Shown here in pieces: positions 26,601 through 32,791 of a DNA stretch of 32,791 nucleotides. The notes under the pieces are model-generated. The model saw only the letters and a program-made list of their open reading frames with translations. It did not search any database and was not told the origin of the DNA. Every line of letters begins with the position of its first letter. Within the stretch, counting starts at the first letter, position 1. Source of the stretch: Clostridia bacterium (GTDB lineage Bacteria; Bacillota; Clostridia; Oscillospirales; Acutalibacteraceae). Position numbers and translations under genes: made by a program. The stretch is taken from positions 1 to 32,791 of the forward strand of contig JAFQQM010000033.1 in NCBI GenBank assembly GCA_017410585.1. Direction: 5' to 3'.

Positions 26601-29528
26601 GTGGCGGGTAATTTGGCCGCCAAGGGTACTTACAGCGGCTCGCTGGATCACACGCTGTTCTCCGGCGACGTTACGTTTAACGGCAATATGCAGATCCGTT
26701 ATGCCGGCAACGATGGCTGGCAGGGTCTGATCGTGGCGCTGACGGACGGCCACCTGTGGGTGTATAACAGCACCTTTGGCACCGAATATTCGGAGTATTA
26801 CACCGCTTCCGATTTCGGTCTGACTTCGTTGGTCGATACCAAATTCAACCTCAAGATCAGCACGGATATCAGCGACGACGGCGAGACCTATACCTTTGGT
26901 GTCTGGGTCAACGACCGGATGGCGGGGAATTATTTCTCGCTGGCGAAGGGCTCGTCCGGTGTGGGTAGCGTGATCGGTCTCTACGATAACGGAAGCGGCG
27001 CTTCGGTGACGATCGGTACCCCCGGCGTGACTCCGCCGCCGTCGGTCGAGATCCCGACCCCGAGCACGACCTTGACTTGGTCGGATTTCGCCAAGCAGGG
27101 CACACCGCTGGCGAACACCACCTATGAGGGTTATACCTACGGTTGGTCGGCGCTGGATTCGATGGAAGGCGTCTTCTTCGAGGGCAAGATCCGGATGAAT
27201 AACGGCTCGCAGATCAGTTTCGGCGGTAAAGACCCGAGCCATATGGTGTATCTCCAACTGATGAATGACGGCAATCTGAAGATCTTCAACAACGTCGGTA
27301 CGCTGACTCCGGCGGACGGTAGTGAGATGCAGTCGGTGTATACGCCGGCGGATCTCGGCATTACCGGTGCGATCGCGGATACGACGATCACCTTGAAATA
27401 CCAGATCTGGAACGTGGCGTCGGACAATATGTCCGCCAACGTCGCCGTCTGGATCAACGATACGCTCCTTGGCGTGTACGACCTGACGGTGACCAATGCC
27501 TCCGCCCGCATCGGCGATGCCATCGGTCTGCAGTTTGGTACCTACACGCTGGAAAGCGTCGGCGGCACGCCGACACCGGGTCCCGATCCGGACGAACCGT
27601 ACGAGTACGAATCCACCGTCGAGATCCCCACTCCGGACAAGACGGTGACTTGGAAGGACTTCGCCATCCGTAACGGCAGTTATATGCCGTCTGAGAGCAG
27701 TCCGTATGCCACCTACGGCTTTGCGGACGGTTCGCTGAACAACGTCCTGTTTGAAGGCAAGTTGAAATTCGGCACCAATACCGCTGTGGTCTACGGCGGT
27801 AAGGATCCGAGTTGGAACTTCCACGTGGAGTACGTTGGCGGCTTGCTGAACGTCCGCAACAACGTCTTTACGCTGTCTGCGCCGGCGGGGGCTGTGCTGA
27901 AGACCTCCTTCACCTCGGCCGATCTCGGTATCGAGGGAGCGATCGGGGAACAGACGCTGACCTTGAAATTACAGATGTGGGACGTTTCGGCAGATGCCAC
28001 CTACGGCCGCATCGCACTGTGGGTCAACGACAAGTTGCTGTGCATCTACGATATGAATTCGCAAAAGCCGGAGGAGTATATCCTCGGTAACGGTCTGGGC
28101 GTGATGTACGGTCCGGCCGTGATCGGCGATCCGTCGGAGACGCCGGACATCGGCGATCTGCCGACCGGTCCGGACGTGTACACCGAACTGACTTGGGAAT
28201 CCTTCGGTTTTGAGGACGGCACCTACTACGCCAACAATAAGGGTGGCGAGATCGAGTACAGAGAATGGATCGAAGGCGGCCGTTATTCCGGCAAGATCGA
28301 CGGTAGCAAGTTTATCGGTTATCTGACCCAGAGTGCCGGCACCCAACTCCGTTTCGGTAACACCGGTAACATGTGGGCGGGTATCATCTTTGAGGTCGGC
28401 GCCAACGGCAAACTGAGCGCGCAGGGTAGCCTGAATGCGCCCGGCTGGGGCTTCGTGGTCGAACCCTCGATGGTGGGGCTGACCACCTTTGCGGATACCG
28501 AGTATAAACTCGCCGTTTCCACCGCGTTTGTGGATGCGGATGCCGATGGCTTCAAGGACGACGTGATGCTGGGTATCTGGATCAACGACGTGATGGTGGC
28601 TCCGCTCTGCGCAGGCAGTCAGGCGGAAGAGAATGGGTACGTGTATCTGTACGACGTGGCGGTCAACTTCGGCGCCGGTCTCGCGCTGTATCCGGTCTAC
28701 GAAAATTGCCCGATCACCCTCCGGTCGGCAGAGATCGCCGATCCGCCTCCGCCGCCTCCGGTCGAGATCGTTCCGCCTCCCTCCAACCTGACCAACATCA
28801 CCATCAACGATTTTGCCGGCGTACGTCCCGGCCAGATCCTCGGAGATGCCGCCGGTCAACTGAAGGAACTCACCAGTTTTGACGGCACGCTGTTTAGCGT
28901 GGATCTCAATCTGATCACCTCCACCCCCGGCGAAGCCACCTATATCCGCTTCGGCGGTAAGGAAAACGGTTGGGAGGGCTTCAGCCTGCAGACCTCTGCC
29001 TCGGGTCAGTTGGTTTTCTACAACTACCTGAAGGGCGGTTCGACGCTGGCCTTCTTCGATTCGGCCATTGCCGGCGTCAAGTTCTTTGAGGAGACCTTCA
29101 ACGTGAAGGTGAGTTTCGAATTCTTCGAGGCGGACGGTGACGGCAAAAAGGACGACATCAAGATCGGTATCTATTTCAACGATGCCCTCTACAATGCCGA
29201 ATTCCTTTACGTCTACGATCTGGCCCCCGAAATGACCACCTATTTCTTGGCCTACACCGACGATGCCGAAGCGCATCCGCTGTGGCTTGACCAACTGGAA
29301 CCGAAGGTCATCGACCTTTCGATGTTCGGCTTCTCCGAAGACTACAAGAGCCAGTTTGGTCCCACCTCGGATAAACTGTCGGTCGACGGTGTCCCGCTGG
29401 GCTCCAACTACACGCCGTTTAGCGGCGACGTGGTGACCTTCTGCTTCTGGGCGCTGATCCCGCTGTTGGCGATGATCGCCACGCTGGCCGTCTTGTTGGC
29501 CTTGGCGAAACAGAAGAAGCAAAACTAA
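23655..29528 (+). CDS. Giant membrane-anchored surface protein with ten beta modules
   Basis: 1957 residues with a signal peptide (cleavage near residue 33-34). Ten modules start near residues 37, 222, 411, 596, 772, 960, 1132, 1323, 1502 and 1703, each opening with a pattern like IPTxxTxxTWxDF. They are separated by short acidic, Gly- or Pro-rich linkers (GGGGEEDD, TPGPDPDEP, PPPPPP). A membrane span (about 1926-1950) and the tail KQKKQN end it; no LPxTG is present. The modules belong to the same sub-types as those of the preceding giant. Several carry calcium-like Asp loops (DRDGDGAADD, DADADGFKDD). No catalytic domain is seen, so the protein most likely extends from the membrane to bind glycan or other proteins. 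GGAGG stands 8 bases before the ATG. It is the last gene of the operon. Confidence 0.88.
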   Translation: MKHIKTLKAAMSALCTLSILLGAVLTFTLFGVAAGEIPTDITEVTWSDYLYEGAAIALDQPITFTGASAEYQGSGRFSDTLFNGDITFPSANEAGLILFGDWNGVYFVPNGATASVKTAGSVSMSVDAFELQASTFGLTSFEDVRLNFKAALFGNTDGKAATMSVWINNIHAFTVDLTSKRDRINGNILPLQGDGATGGNPCIVPHAPTEPSEGGDEPADGEIPGGLTSVSWGDFAMANYWTGENFDVSGTYRGDQTTRLNNMLFEGYLTQSGGSQVNIFGPASNPNWGGIKFLNPTETQLSVQGSVAIPDWGFNVSAEAVGMDSFVNQEYFLQMSVQYVDRDGDGAADDLKLGMWINEINVLKADAANAKPADDGFCYFLDHTDHLLGCVQVYHPAGNSGTTLLRSRRAVPTDLTEVTWDDYTFHGASLTMDQAINFTGASLVYGGGDFHGKLFNGDLTFPSANDAGLILFGDWHGLYMIPNGAEMRLYKAGSIGYDFGERTLRAEAFGLTSFEDVRLNFKASLTKDAAGRTLMSVWFNDMHVLTTAVVSGESNVNGNILPMAGTGATGGIPSLIPHALGTGGGGEEDDPLEELIPEPSATVTWTDFAANGTALTPGSYTGYKWGWVDGYDSLSGLRFEGKIKMGLDTAISYGGGDPSHHFYFHYKYDGKFYVYNNIGTLTMADGSEMKSTYLPSDLGITGNVEETVLTVKFQMWNVAADENSARIALWVNDRLIGVYDSTVTNTAGKVGTAIGLQFGTYELIVDKGPVAELPTDYTEITYGDFGAEDRVYTVDAGTSFGKPFTTTKVGSWDKVILTYEKIKFAGDIELSFAGENEWLGFKIMVRDDQNMMIQSAHNLTLPRQTLDETIAGVDLVGGDAYKLQITTALKDATTLEIGLWFNGVLYNNEYFTADLSVKEPGSGSETVTLATKMTFGFCNVGDESGSVTLGDGGETEKPPVPTGYTELTWRDFSGLEEKSYPAVAGNLAAKGTYSGSLDHTLFSGDVTFNGNMQIRYAGNDGWQGLIVALTDGHLWVYNSTFGTEYSEYYTASDFGLTSLVDTKFNLKISTDISDDGETYTFGVWVNDRMAGNYFSLAKGSSGVGSVIGLYDNGSGASVTIGTPGVTPPPSVEIPTPSTTLTWSDFAKQGTPLANTTYEGYTYGWSALDSMEGVFFEGKIRMNNGSQISFGGKDPSHMVYLQLMNDGNLKIFNNVGTLTPADGSEMQSVYTPADLGITGAIADTTITLKYQIWNVASDNMSANVAVWINDTLLGVYDLTVTNASARIGDAIGLQFGTYTLESVGGTPTPGPDPDEPYEYESTVEIPTPDKTVTWKDFAIRNGSYMPSESSPYATYGFADGSLNNVLFEGKLKFGTNTAVVYGGKDPSWNFHVEYVGGLLNVRNNVFTLSAPAGAVLKTSFTSADLGIEGAIGEQTLTLKLQMWDVSADATYGRIALWVNDKLLCIYDMNSQKPEEYILGNGLGVMYGPAVIGDPSETPDIGDLPTGPDVYTELTWESFGFEDGTYYANNKGGEIEYREWIEGGRYSGKIDGSKFIGYLTQSAGTQLRFGNTGNMWAGIIFEVGANGKLSAQGSLNAPGWGFVVEPSMVGLTTFADTEYKLAVSTAFVDADADGFKDDVMLGIWINDVMVAPLCAGSQAEENGYVYLYDVAVNFGAGLALYPVYENCPITLRSAEIADPPPPPPVEIVPPPSNLTNITINDFAGVRPGQILGDAAGQLKELTSFDGTLFSVDLNLITSTPGEATYIRFGGKENGWEGFSLQTSASGQLVFYNYLKGGSTLAFFDSAIAGVKFFEETFNVKVSFEFFEADGDGKKDDIKIGIYFNDALYNAEFLYVYDLAPEMTTYFLAYTDDAEAHPLWLDQLEPKVIDLSMFGFSEDYKSQFGPTSDKLSVDGVPLGSNYTPFSGDVVTFCFWALIPLLAMIATLAVLLALAKQKKQN

Positions 29529-29535
29529 ACGAAAA

Positions 29536-29578
29536 AAAGCACAAACGCCCAAGGGCCTCCCTTGGGCGTTTGTGCTTT
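29536..29578 (+). terminator. Strong terminator of the surface-glycan operon
   Basis: A perfect 20-bp stem (AAAGCACAAACGCCCAAGGG and its complement) with a 3-base loop is followed by ATTTTTAAA, just after the last giant gene. The A-run on the left makes it partly bidirectional. Confidence 0.95.
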
Positions 29579-29622
29579 ATTTTTAAATAACTGCCGTTTT
29601 TTGGCGTATATTCGGTATATAC

Positions 29623-29651
29623 TTGACTTTATTTTAATTTTCTGCTAAACT
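29623..29651 (+). promoter_or_regulatory. Promoter of AraC regulator 2
   Basis: TTGACT (29623-29628), a 17-bp spacer and TAAACT (29646-29651) with an upstream TGC extension lie 26 bases before the start codon. Confidence 0.75.
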
Positions 29652-29677
29652 GGCGATAAAAGGATGTGGTTTAAAAA

Positions 29678-30523
29678 ATGGCAAATATGCGCATCGGCGC
29701 ACAGCCGCAACGGTTTTATCAAACGGATTTTGTCCGCCTGTCGTTACGCGTGGGCGGTTACGGCGGTTTCGCGTTTCATACCGGCGATTCCCGCCTCCAT
29801 CAACATATGGATTTTTATGAACTGGCTATCATCACACAAGGTGCGTTTTCTCATCAATATGCCGGTGAGATGAGTATTTTGAACCGTGGTGCCTGCCTGC
29901 TGTTCTCGCCCGGTGTCATTCATCGGTTGGCCTGTCAACCGGGTCAGGCCTACCACTTCGTGCTATGCATCGAAAAGAATTTTTTTGAGGATTTTGTGAC
30001 CCGTCATTTTCCGGATCGCTCGGCGAGTACCATGCCGCCGATGATGCAGGGGGTGCTTTCTGACGAATCGCTGTCCTACATCGAATCGCTCGGTCACCGC
30101 CTATGCAATGGCGGTGGGGAAACGTCGGCGGCCGACGCCATCCTTTATGCGGTGCTTTACGAGATCTTATACGTACTCGATGCGGACGATATGTTCGACC
30201 GGTACTACTACGTTAACGACATCATCAGTTCGCTGAATAATCCGGTCTACCTCACCCAGACGGTGGATGAACTGTGCGCCAATTACTCCGTCTCCCGCCC
30301 CACCATCCTGAAGAATTTCAAGAAGCGTACGGGAATGAGCATTGTGGAATATAAGGCACAACAGCGCTTGCTGGTGGCGGCGCGTATGCTGGGGGAGAGC
30401 AAGGTGAGTATCACCGACATCTCTTCCAACCTTGGTTACGACTCGCTCAGTTATTTTTTGCGGGCATTTAAGAAGAAGTACGGGATCACTCCGACCGAAT
30501 ACCGCAAACAGTATCGCAAATAA
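29678..30523 (+). CDS. AraC-family transcriptional regulator (regulator 2)
   Basis: 281 residues. The N-terminal cupin-like domain has the metal/sugar-pocket style segments HQHMDFYELAIITQGAFSH and LLFSPGVIHRLA. The C-terminal pair of helix-turn-helix units (about 180-281) includes SRPTILKNFKKRTGMS and ISSNLGYDSLSYFLRAFKKKYG. The middle segment FFEDFVTRHFPD closely matches FEEFCRQHFPQ in the regulator at 6221-7135, so the two are paralogues bracketing the operon. It has its own promoter and follows the operon terminator. AAAGG precedes the ATG. It probably controls the same locus, perhaps with a different ligand or as a co-regulator; that is an inference. Confidence 0.93.
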   Translation: MANMRIGAQPQRFYQTDFVRLSLRVGGYGGFAFHTGDSRLHQHMDFYELAIITQGAFSHQYAGEMSILNRGACLLFSPGVIHRLACQPGQAYHFVLCIEKNFFEDFVTRHFPDRSASTMPPMMQGVLSDESLSYIESLGHRLCNGGGETSAADAILYAVLYEILYVLDADDMFDRYYYVNDIISSLNNPVYLTQTVDELCANYSVSRPTILKNFKKRTGMSIVEYKAQQRLLVAARMLGESKVSITDISSNLGYDSLSYFLRAFKKKYGITPTEYRKQYRK

Positions 30524-30546
30524 CCGCAAAACTGCAGAAAATTCCC

Positions 30547-30575
30547 TTGACAGACGGGGATGGGATAGGTATAAT
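30547..30575 (+). promoter_or_regulatory. Consensus promoter of greA-lysS
   Basis: TTGACA (30547-30552) and TATAAT (30570-30575) are both perfect, with a 17-bp spacer, as expected for a strongly expressed housekeeping operon. Confidence 0.9.
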
Positions 30576-30625
30576 ATTATGGTGTAAAAATAGCGTTTTA
30601 TCAACCGATAAAGGAGATTTGTAAT

Positions 30626-31102
30626 ATGGCAATGAAAGAATTGGTGCTCAGCGCCGAAGGTTTGGAAAAACTGAAAAACGAACTGGAAGAGTTGAAAACC
30701 GTCAAACGCAAAGAGATCGCGGAGAAGATCGATATCGCCCGCGGCTTTGGCGACCTTTCTGAAAACAGCGAATACGATGCGGCGAAGGAAGAGCAGGGCA
30801 AGATCGAGACCCGTATTGCCGAGTTGGAAGCGCAACTCAAGCATGCTCGCCTCATCGACGAGTCGGAGATCAACAGCGCGGTGGTCAACTTCGGTTCCAT
30901 CGTGACCGTGACCATCGACGGCGGTAAGACGAAAAAGACCTATAAGATCGTCAGCCCTGCGGAAGCCGATCCGATGAACGGTATCATTTCGGATGCCAGT
31001 CCGGTTGGCAAGGCACTGATGGGTCATACGGCCGGCGATGCGGTCGAGGTGGTCACCCCCAACGGTGAGCACGTCTACAAGATCACCGAGGTCACCCGTT
31101 AA
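30626..31102 (+). CDS. greA: Transcription elongation factor GreA
   Basis: 158 residues, the usual length. GreA enters the secondary channel of RNA polymerase and stimulates cleavage of backtracked RNA so that stalled complexes resume. The N-terminal coiled coil (about 1-75) contains the tip motif ARGFGDLSENSEYDAAKEEQ with the acidic Asp and Glu needed for cleavage. The C-terminal FKBP-like domain follows, with VGKALMGHTAGD and VEVVTPNG. AAGGAG precedes the ATG. It is the first gene of an operon with lysS, a pairing common in Firmicutes. Confidence 0.97.
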   Translation: MAMKELVLSAEGLEKLKNELEELKTVKRKEIAEKIDIARGFGDLSENSEYDAAKEEQGKIETRIAELEAQLKHARLIDESEINSAVVNFGSIVTVTIDGGKTKKTYKIVSPAEADPMNGIISDASPVGKALMGHTAGDAVEVVTPNGEHVYKITEVTR

Positions 31103-31118
31103 TTCAGTAATCGAGCAG

Positions 31119-31145
31119 AAGCGACGGACCTCCGTCGCTTTCTCT
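31119..31145 (+). terminator. Weak terminator or attenuator between greA and lysS
   Basis: AAGCGACGGA pairs with TCCGTCGCTT across a 2-base gap, followed by TCTCT. The T-tract is interrupted and lysS starts 20 bases later without its own promoter, so partial read-through is likely. Confidence 0.55.
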
Positions 31146-31159
31146 ATGTGGAGGATACT

Positions 31160-32674
31160 ATGAGCGAAGAAATCAAGGAAGTCGTACTGACCGAGGCGGA
31201 AGCGCAGGAGAAGGTCAGCGAACAAAAGCAGATCCGTATGGACAAGTTGGCCGGCCTGCAGGCCGCCGGTAACGATCCGTTTACCATCACCAAGTTTGAC
31301 GTTTCGGCGATGGCGGCGGATATCAAGGCCAACTACGAGCAATACGAAAACCAGACGGTCACCGTCGCCGGTCGTATGATGAGCCGCCGCATTATGGGCA
31401 AGGCGAGTTTCGCCGACCTGCGTGACGGCAGCGACCGTATCCAGTTGTTTGTCAGCCGCGATGACCTCGGCGATGAACTGTATAACACCGGCTTTAAGAA
31501 ATGGGATATCGGCGATATCCTCGGTATCACCGGCTACGTGTTTACTACCCGCACCGGCGAGATCTCCATTCACGTGACCTATGCCAAATTGCTGGCGAAA
31601 TCGTTGTTGCCGCTGCCGGAGAAGTTCCACGGTCTGACCGATACCGATACCCGCTATCGTCAGCGTTACGTCGACCTCATTATGAACCCCGACGTCAAGG
31701 AAACGTTCGTCAAGCGCAGTAACACCATGCGCGAACTGCGTGCTTATCTTGACTCCAAGGGTTTCTTGGAGGTGGATACCCCGATCCTCACCCCGTTTGA
31801 GATCGGCGCGTCGGCGCGTCCGTTTACCACCCACCACAACACGCTGGATATGGATATGGTGTTGCGTATCGAGACCGAACTGTACCTCAAGCGTTTGATC
31901 GTTGGCGGTATGGATCGCGTGTACGAGGTCGGCCGTATCTTCCGTAATGAAGGGATGGACACCAAGCACAATCCGGAGTTCACCACCATCGAACTGTATC
32001 AGGCGTACACCGACTACCACGGGATGATGGATCTGGTGGAAGATATGATGAAGACGGTGGCGAAAAACGTCTGTGGCACGTTGCAGATCCCGTATCAGGG
32101 GCAGGAGATCGACCTGTCCCATTGGGAGCGTCTGACCATGGTCGAGGCGGTCAAGAAGTACTCCGGCGTCGACTATTACGATTGGAAATCGGACGAAGAG
32201 GCGATCGCCTGCGCCAAGGCGCACCACGTCGAACTGCCGGAAGTGCCCACCCGCGGTGCCATTCTGGCGGAGTTCTTCGATGCGTACGTCGAGGAGAAAC
32301 TCATCCAGCCGACCTTTATCTACGATTATCCGGTGGAGATCAGCCCGCTGGCCAAGCGCAAGCCGGACGAACCGGAATTTACCGAGCGCTTTGAGTATTT
32401 CATCAACGCCACCGAGTTTGGCAACGCCTTCTCGGAACTCAACGACCCGATCGACCAGAAGGGTCGCTTTGAGCGCCAGTTGGCCGAGCGCAAGGCGATC
32501 GACCCGAACAGCAAAGCACAGGTCGACTACGACTACGTGACCGCGCTGGAATACGGTATGCCCCCCACGGGCGGCCTCGGCTTTGGCGTCGACCGCTTGG
32601 TGATGTTGCTGACCGATTCCGCCTCCATCCGCGACGTCCTCCTGTTCCCCACGATGAAGCCTTTAAGTGACTAA
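31160..32674 (+). CDS. lysS: Lysyl-tRNA synthetase, class II
   Basis: 504 residues, the usual length. It charges tRNA-Lys with lysine in the cytosol. The N-terminal OB-fold anticodon-binding domain (about 55-165, with VAGRMMSRRIMGKASFADLR) is followed by the class II core. Motif 2 has FRNEGMD with Arg262, followed by KHNPEFTTIELYQAY. Motif 3 is GGLGFGVDRLVML with Arg479, followed by IRDVLLFPTMKP. The frame is open from a GTG at 31148, but the ATG at 31160 is the proper start because GGAGG stands 5 bases upstream and overlaps that GTG. No terminator is recognisable in the 117 bases remaining after the stop. Confidence 0.97.
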   Translation: MSEEIKEVVLTEAEAQEKVSEQKQIRMDKLAGLQAAGNDPFTITKFDVSAMAADIKANYEQYENQTVTVAGRMMSRRIMGKASFADLRDGSDRIQLFVSRDDLGDELYNTGFKKWDIGDILGITGYVFTTRTGEISIHVTYAKLLAKSLLPLPEKFHGLTDTDTRYRQRYVDLIMNPDVKETFVKRSNTMRELRAYLDSKGFLEVDTPILTPFEIGASARPFTTHHNTLDMDMVLRIETELYLKRLIVGGMDRVYEVGRIFRNEGMDTKHNPEFTTIELYQAYTDYHGMMDLVEDMMKTVAKNVCGTLQIPYQGQEIDLSHWERLTMVEAVKKYSGVDYYDWKSDEEAIACAKAHHVELPEVPTRGAILAEFFDAYVEEKLIQPTFIYDYPVEISPLAKRKPDEPEFTERFEYFINATEFGNAFSELNDPIDQKGRFERQLAERKAIDPNSKAQVDYDYVTALEYGMPPTGGLGFGVDRLVMLLTDSASIRDVLLFPTMKPLSD

Positions 32675-32791
32675 AACACAATATATGGTGTTATAACTTC
32701 TTAAAACACCCTAAATATTGCGGTTTTAGAAAATCGAATCGTTACTTTACTAAAAATTTACTAAAAATGACCAAAGCAGCGTGTGATGCAA
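32675..32791. other. AT-rich noncoding end
   Basis: No gene or clear terminator is present. TTTACTAAAAA occurs twice in tandem around 32746-32768, and a weak GGTGTT...AACACC inverted repeat lies near 32690-32710. The region may contain a promoter for the next gene beyond the window. Confidence 0.4.

Noticed and set aside
24432-27824. 1130-residue open frame on the minus strand
   Set aside because: It is the same kind of antisense shadow, opposite modules 2-8 of the second giant. It has no signal, motif or promoter.
17463-29430. The module arrays considered as a possible phase-variable or tandem-repeat DNA array
   Set aside because: The repeats are about 500 bp and diverged at the DNA level, with no short identical tandem units, so slippage is unlikely.
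30167-32227. 686-residue minus-strand open frame across araC, greA and lysS
   Set aside because: It overlaps three convincing genes with their own promoters and motifs; its composition is that of a reversed codon pattern.

Overview
The window looks like chromosomal DNA of a Gram-positive gut-type Clostridia, probably Oscillospiraceae/Ruminococcaceae. The reasons are moderately high GC, strong AAGGAGG ribosome sites, consensus TTGACA/TATAAT promoters, dockerin and cohesin-like sequences, a lipoprotein-based sugar ABC transporter, a greA-lysS pair, and an intergenic repeat of a kind common in that group. No rRNA, tRNA, CRISPR array or insertion sequence was seen.

Left part (1-7140), mostly minus strand: a noncoding end with hairpins and a mosaic repeat, then a transglutaminase-like lipoprotein. 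Next is a three-gene operon read leftwards (polysaccharide flippase, small membrane protein, ilvD). A 97-residue protein of unknown function follows on the plus strand with its own consensus promoter, and then an AraC-family regulator on the minus strand.

Centre (7141-29580): a 650-bp divergent regulatory region opens a plus-strand gene train of about 22 kb that ends at a 20-bp-stem terminator. In order it encodes a secreted cohesin-like protein, a 46-residue acidic micropeptide, a membrane-anchored surface protein with an InlB-type repeat, two sugar permeases and a solute-binding lipoprotein. These are followed by a membrane-anchored protein with two predicted jelly-roll domains, a lipoprotein with a glycosidase-like TIM barrel, and two giant modular proteins. 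The first giant (2046 residues) has eight beta-rich modules, an internal dockerin and a second copy of the same glycosidase-like domain. The second (1957 residues) has ten related modules and a C-terminal membrane anchor. A second AraC regulator, paralogous to the first, closes the locus.

The likely logic is a Gram-positive polysaccharide utilisation locus. Anchored modular proteins would hold a glycan at the surface, the two glycosidase-like domains would cut it, and the lipoprotein and permeases would import the pieces using an ATPase encoded elsewhere. The AraC proteins would sense the sugar. A single cohesin-like domain and a single dockerin in one operon suggest a minimal two-part surface complex. 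The substrate cannot be read from the sequence.

Right end (30541-32791): housekeeping genes greA and lysS behind a consensus promoter.
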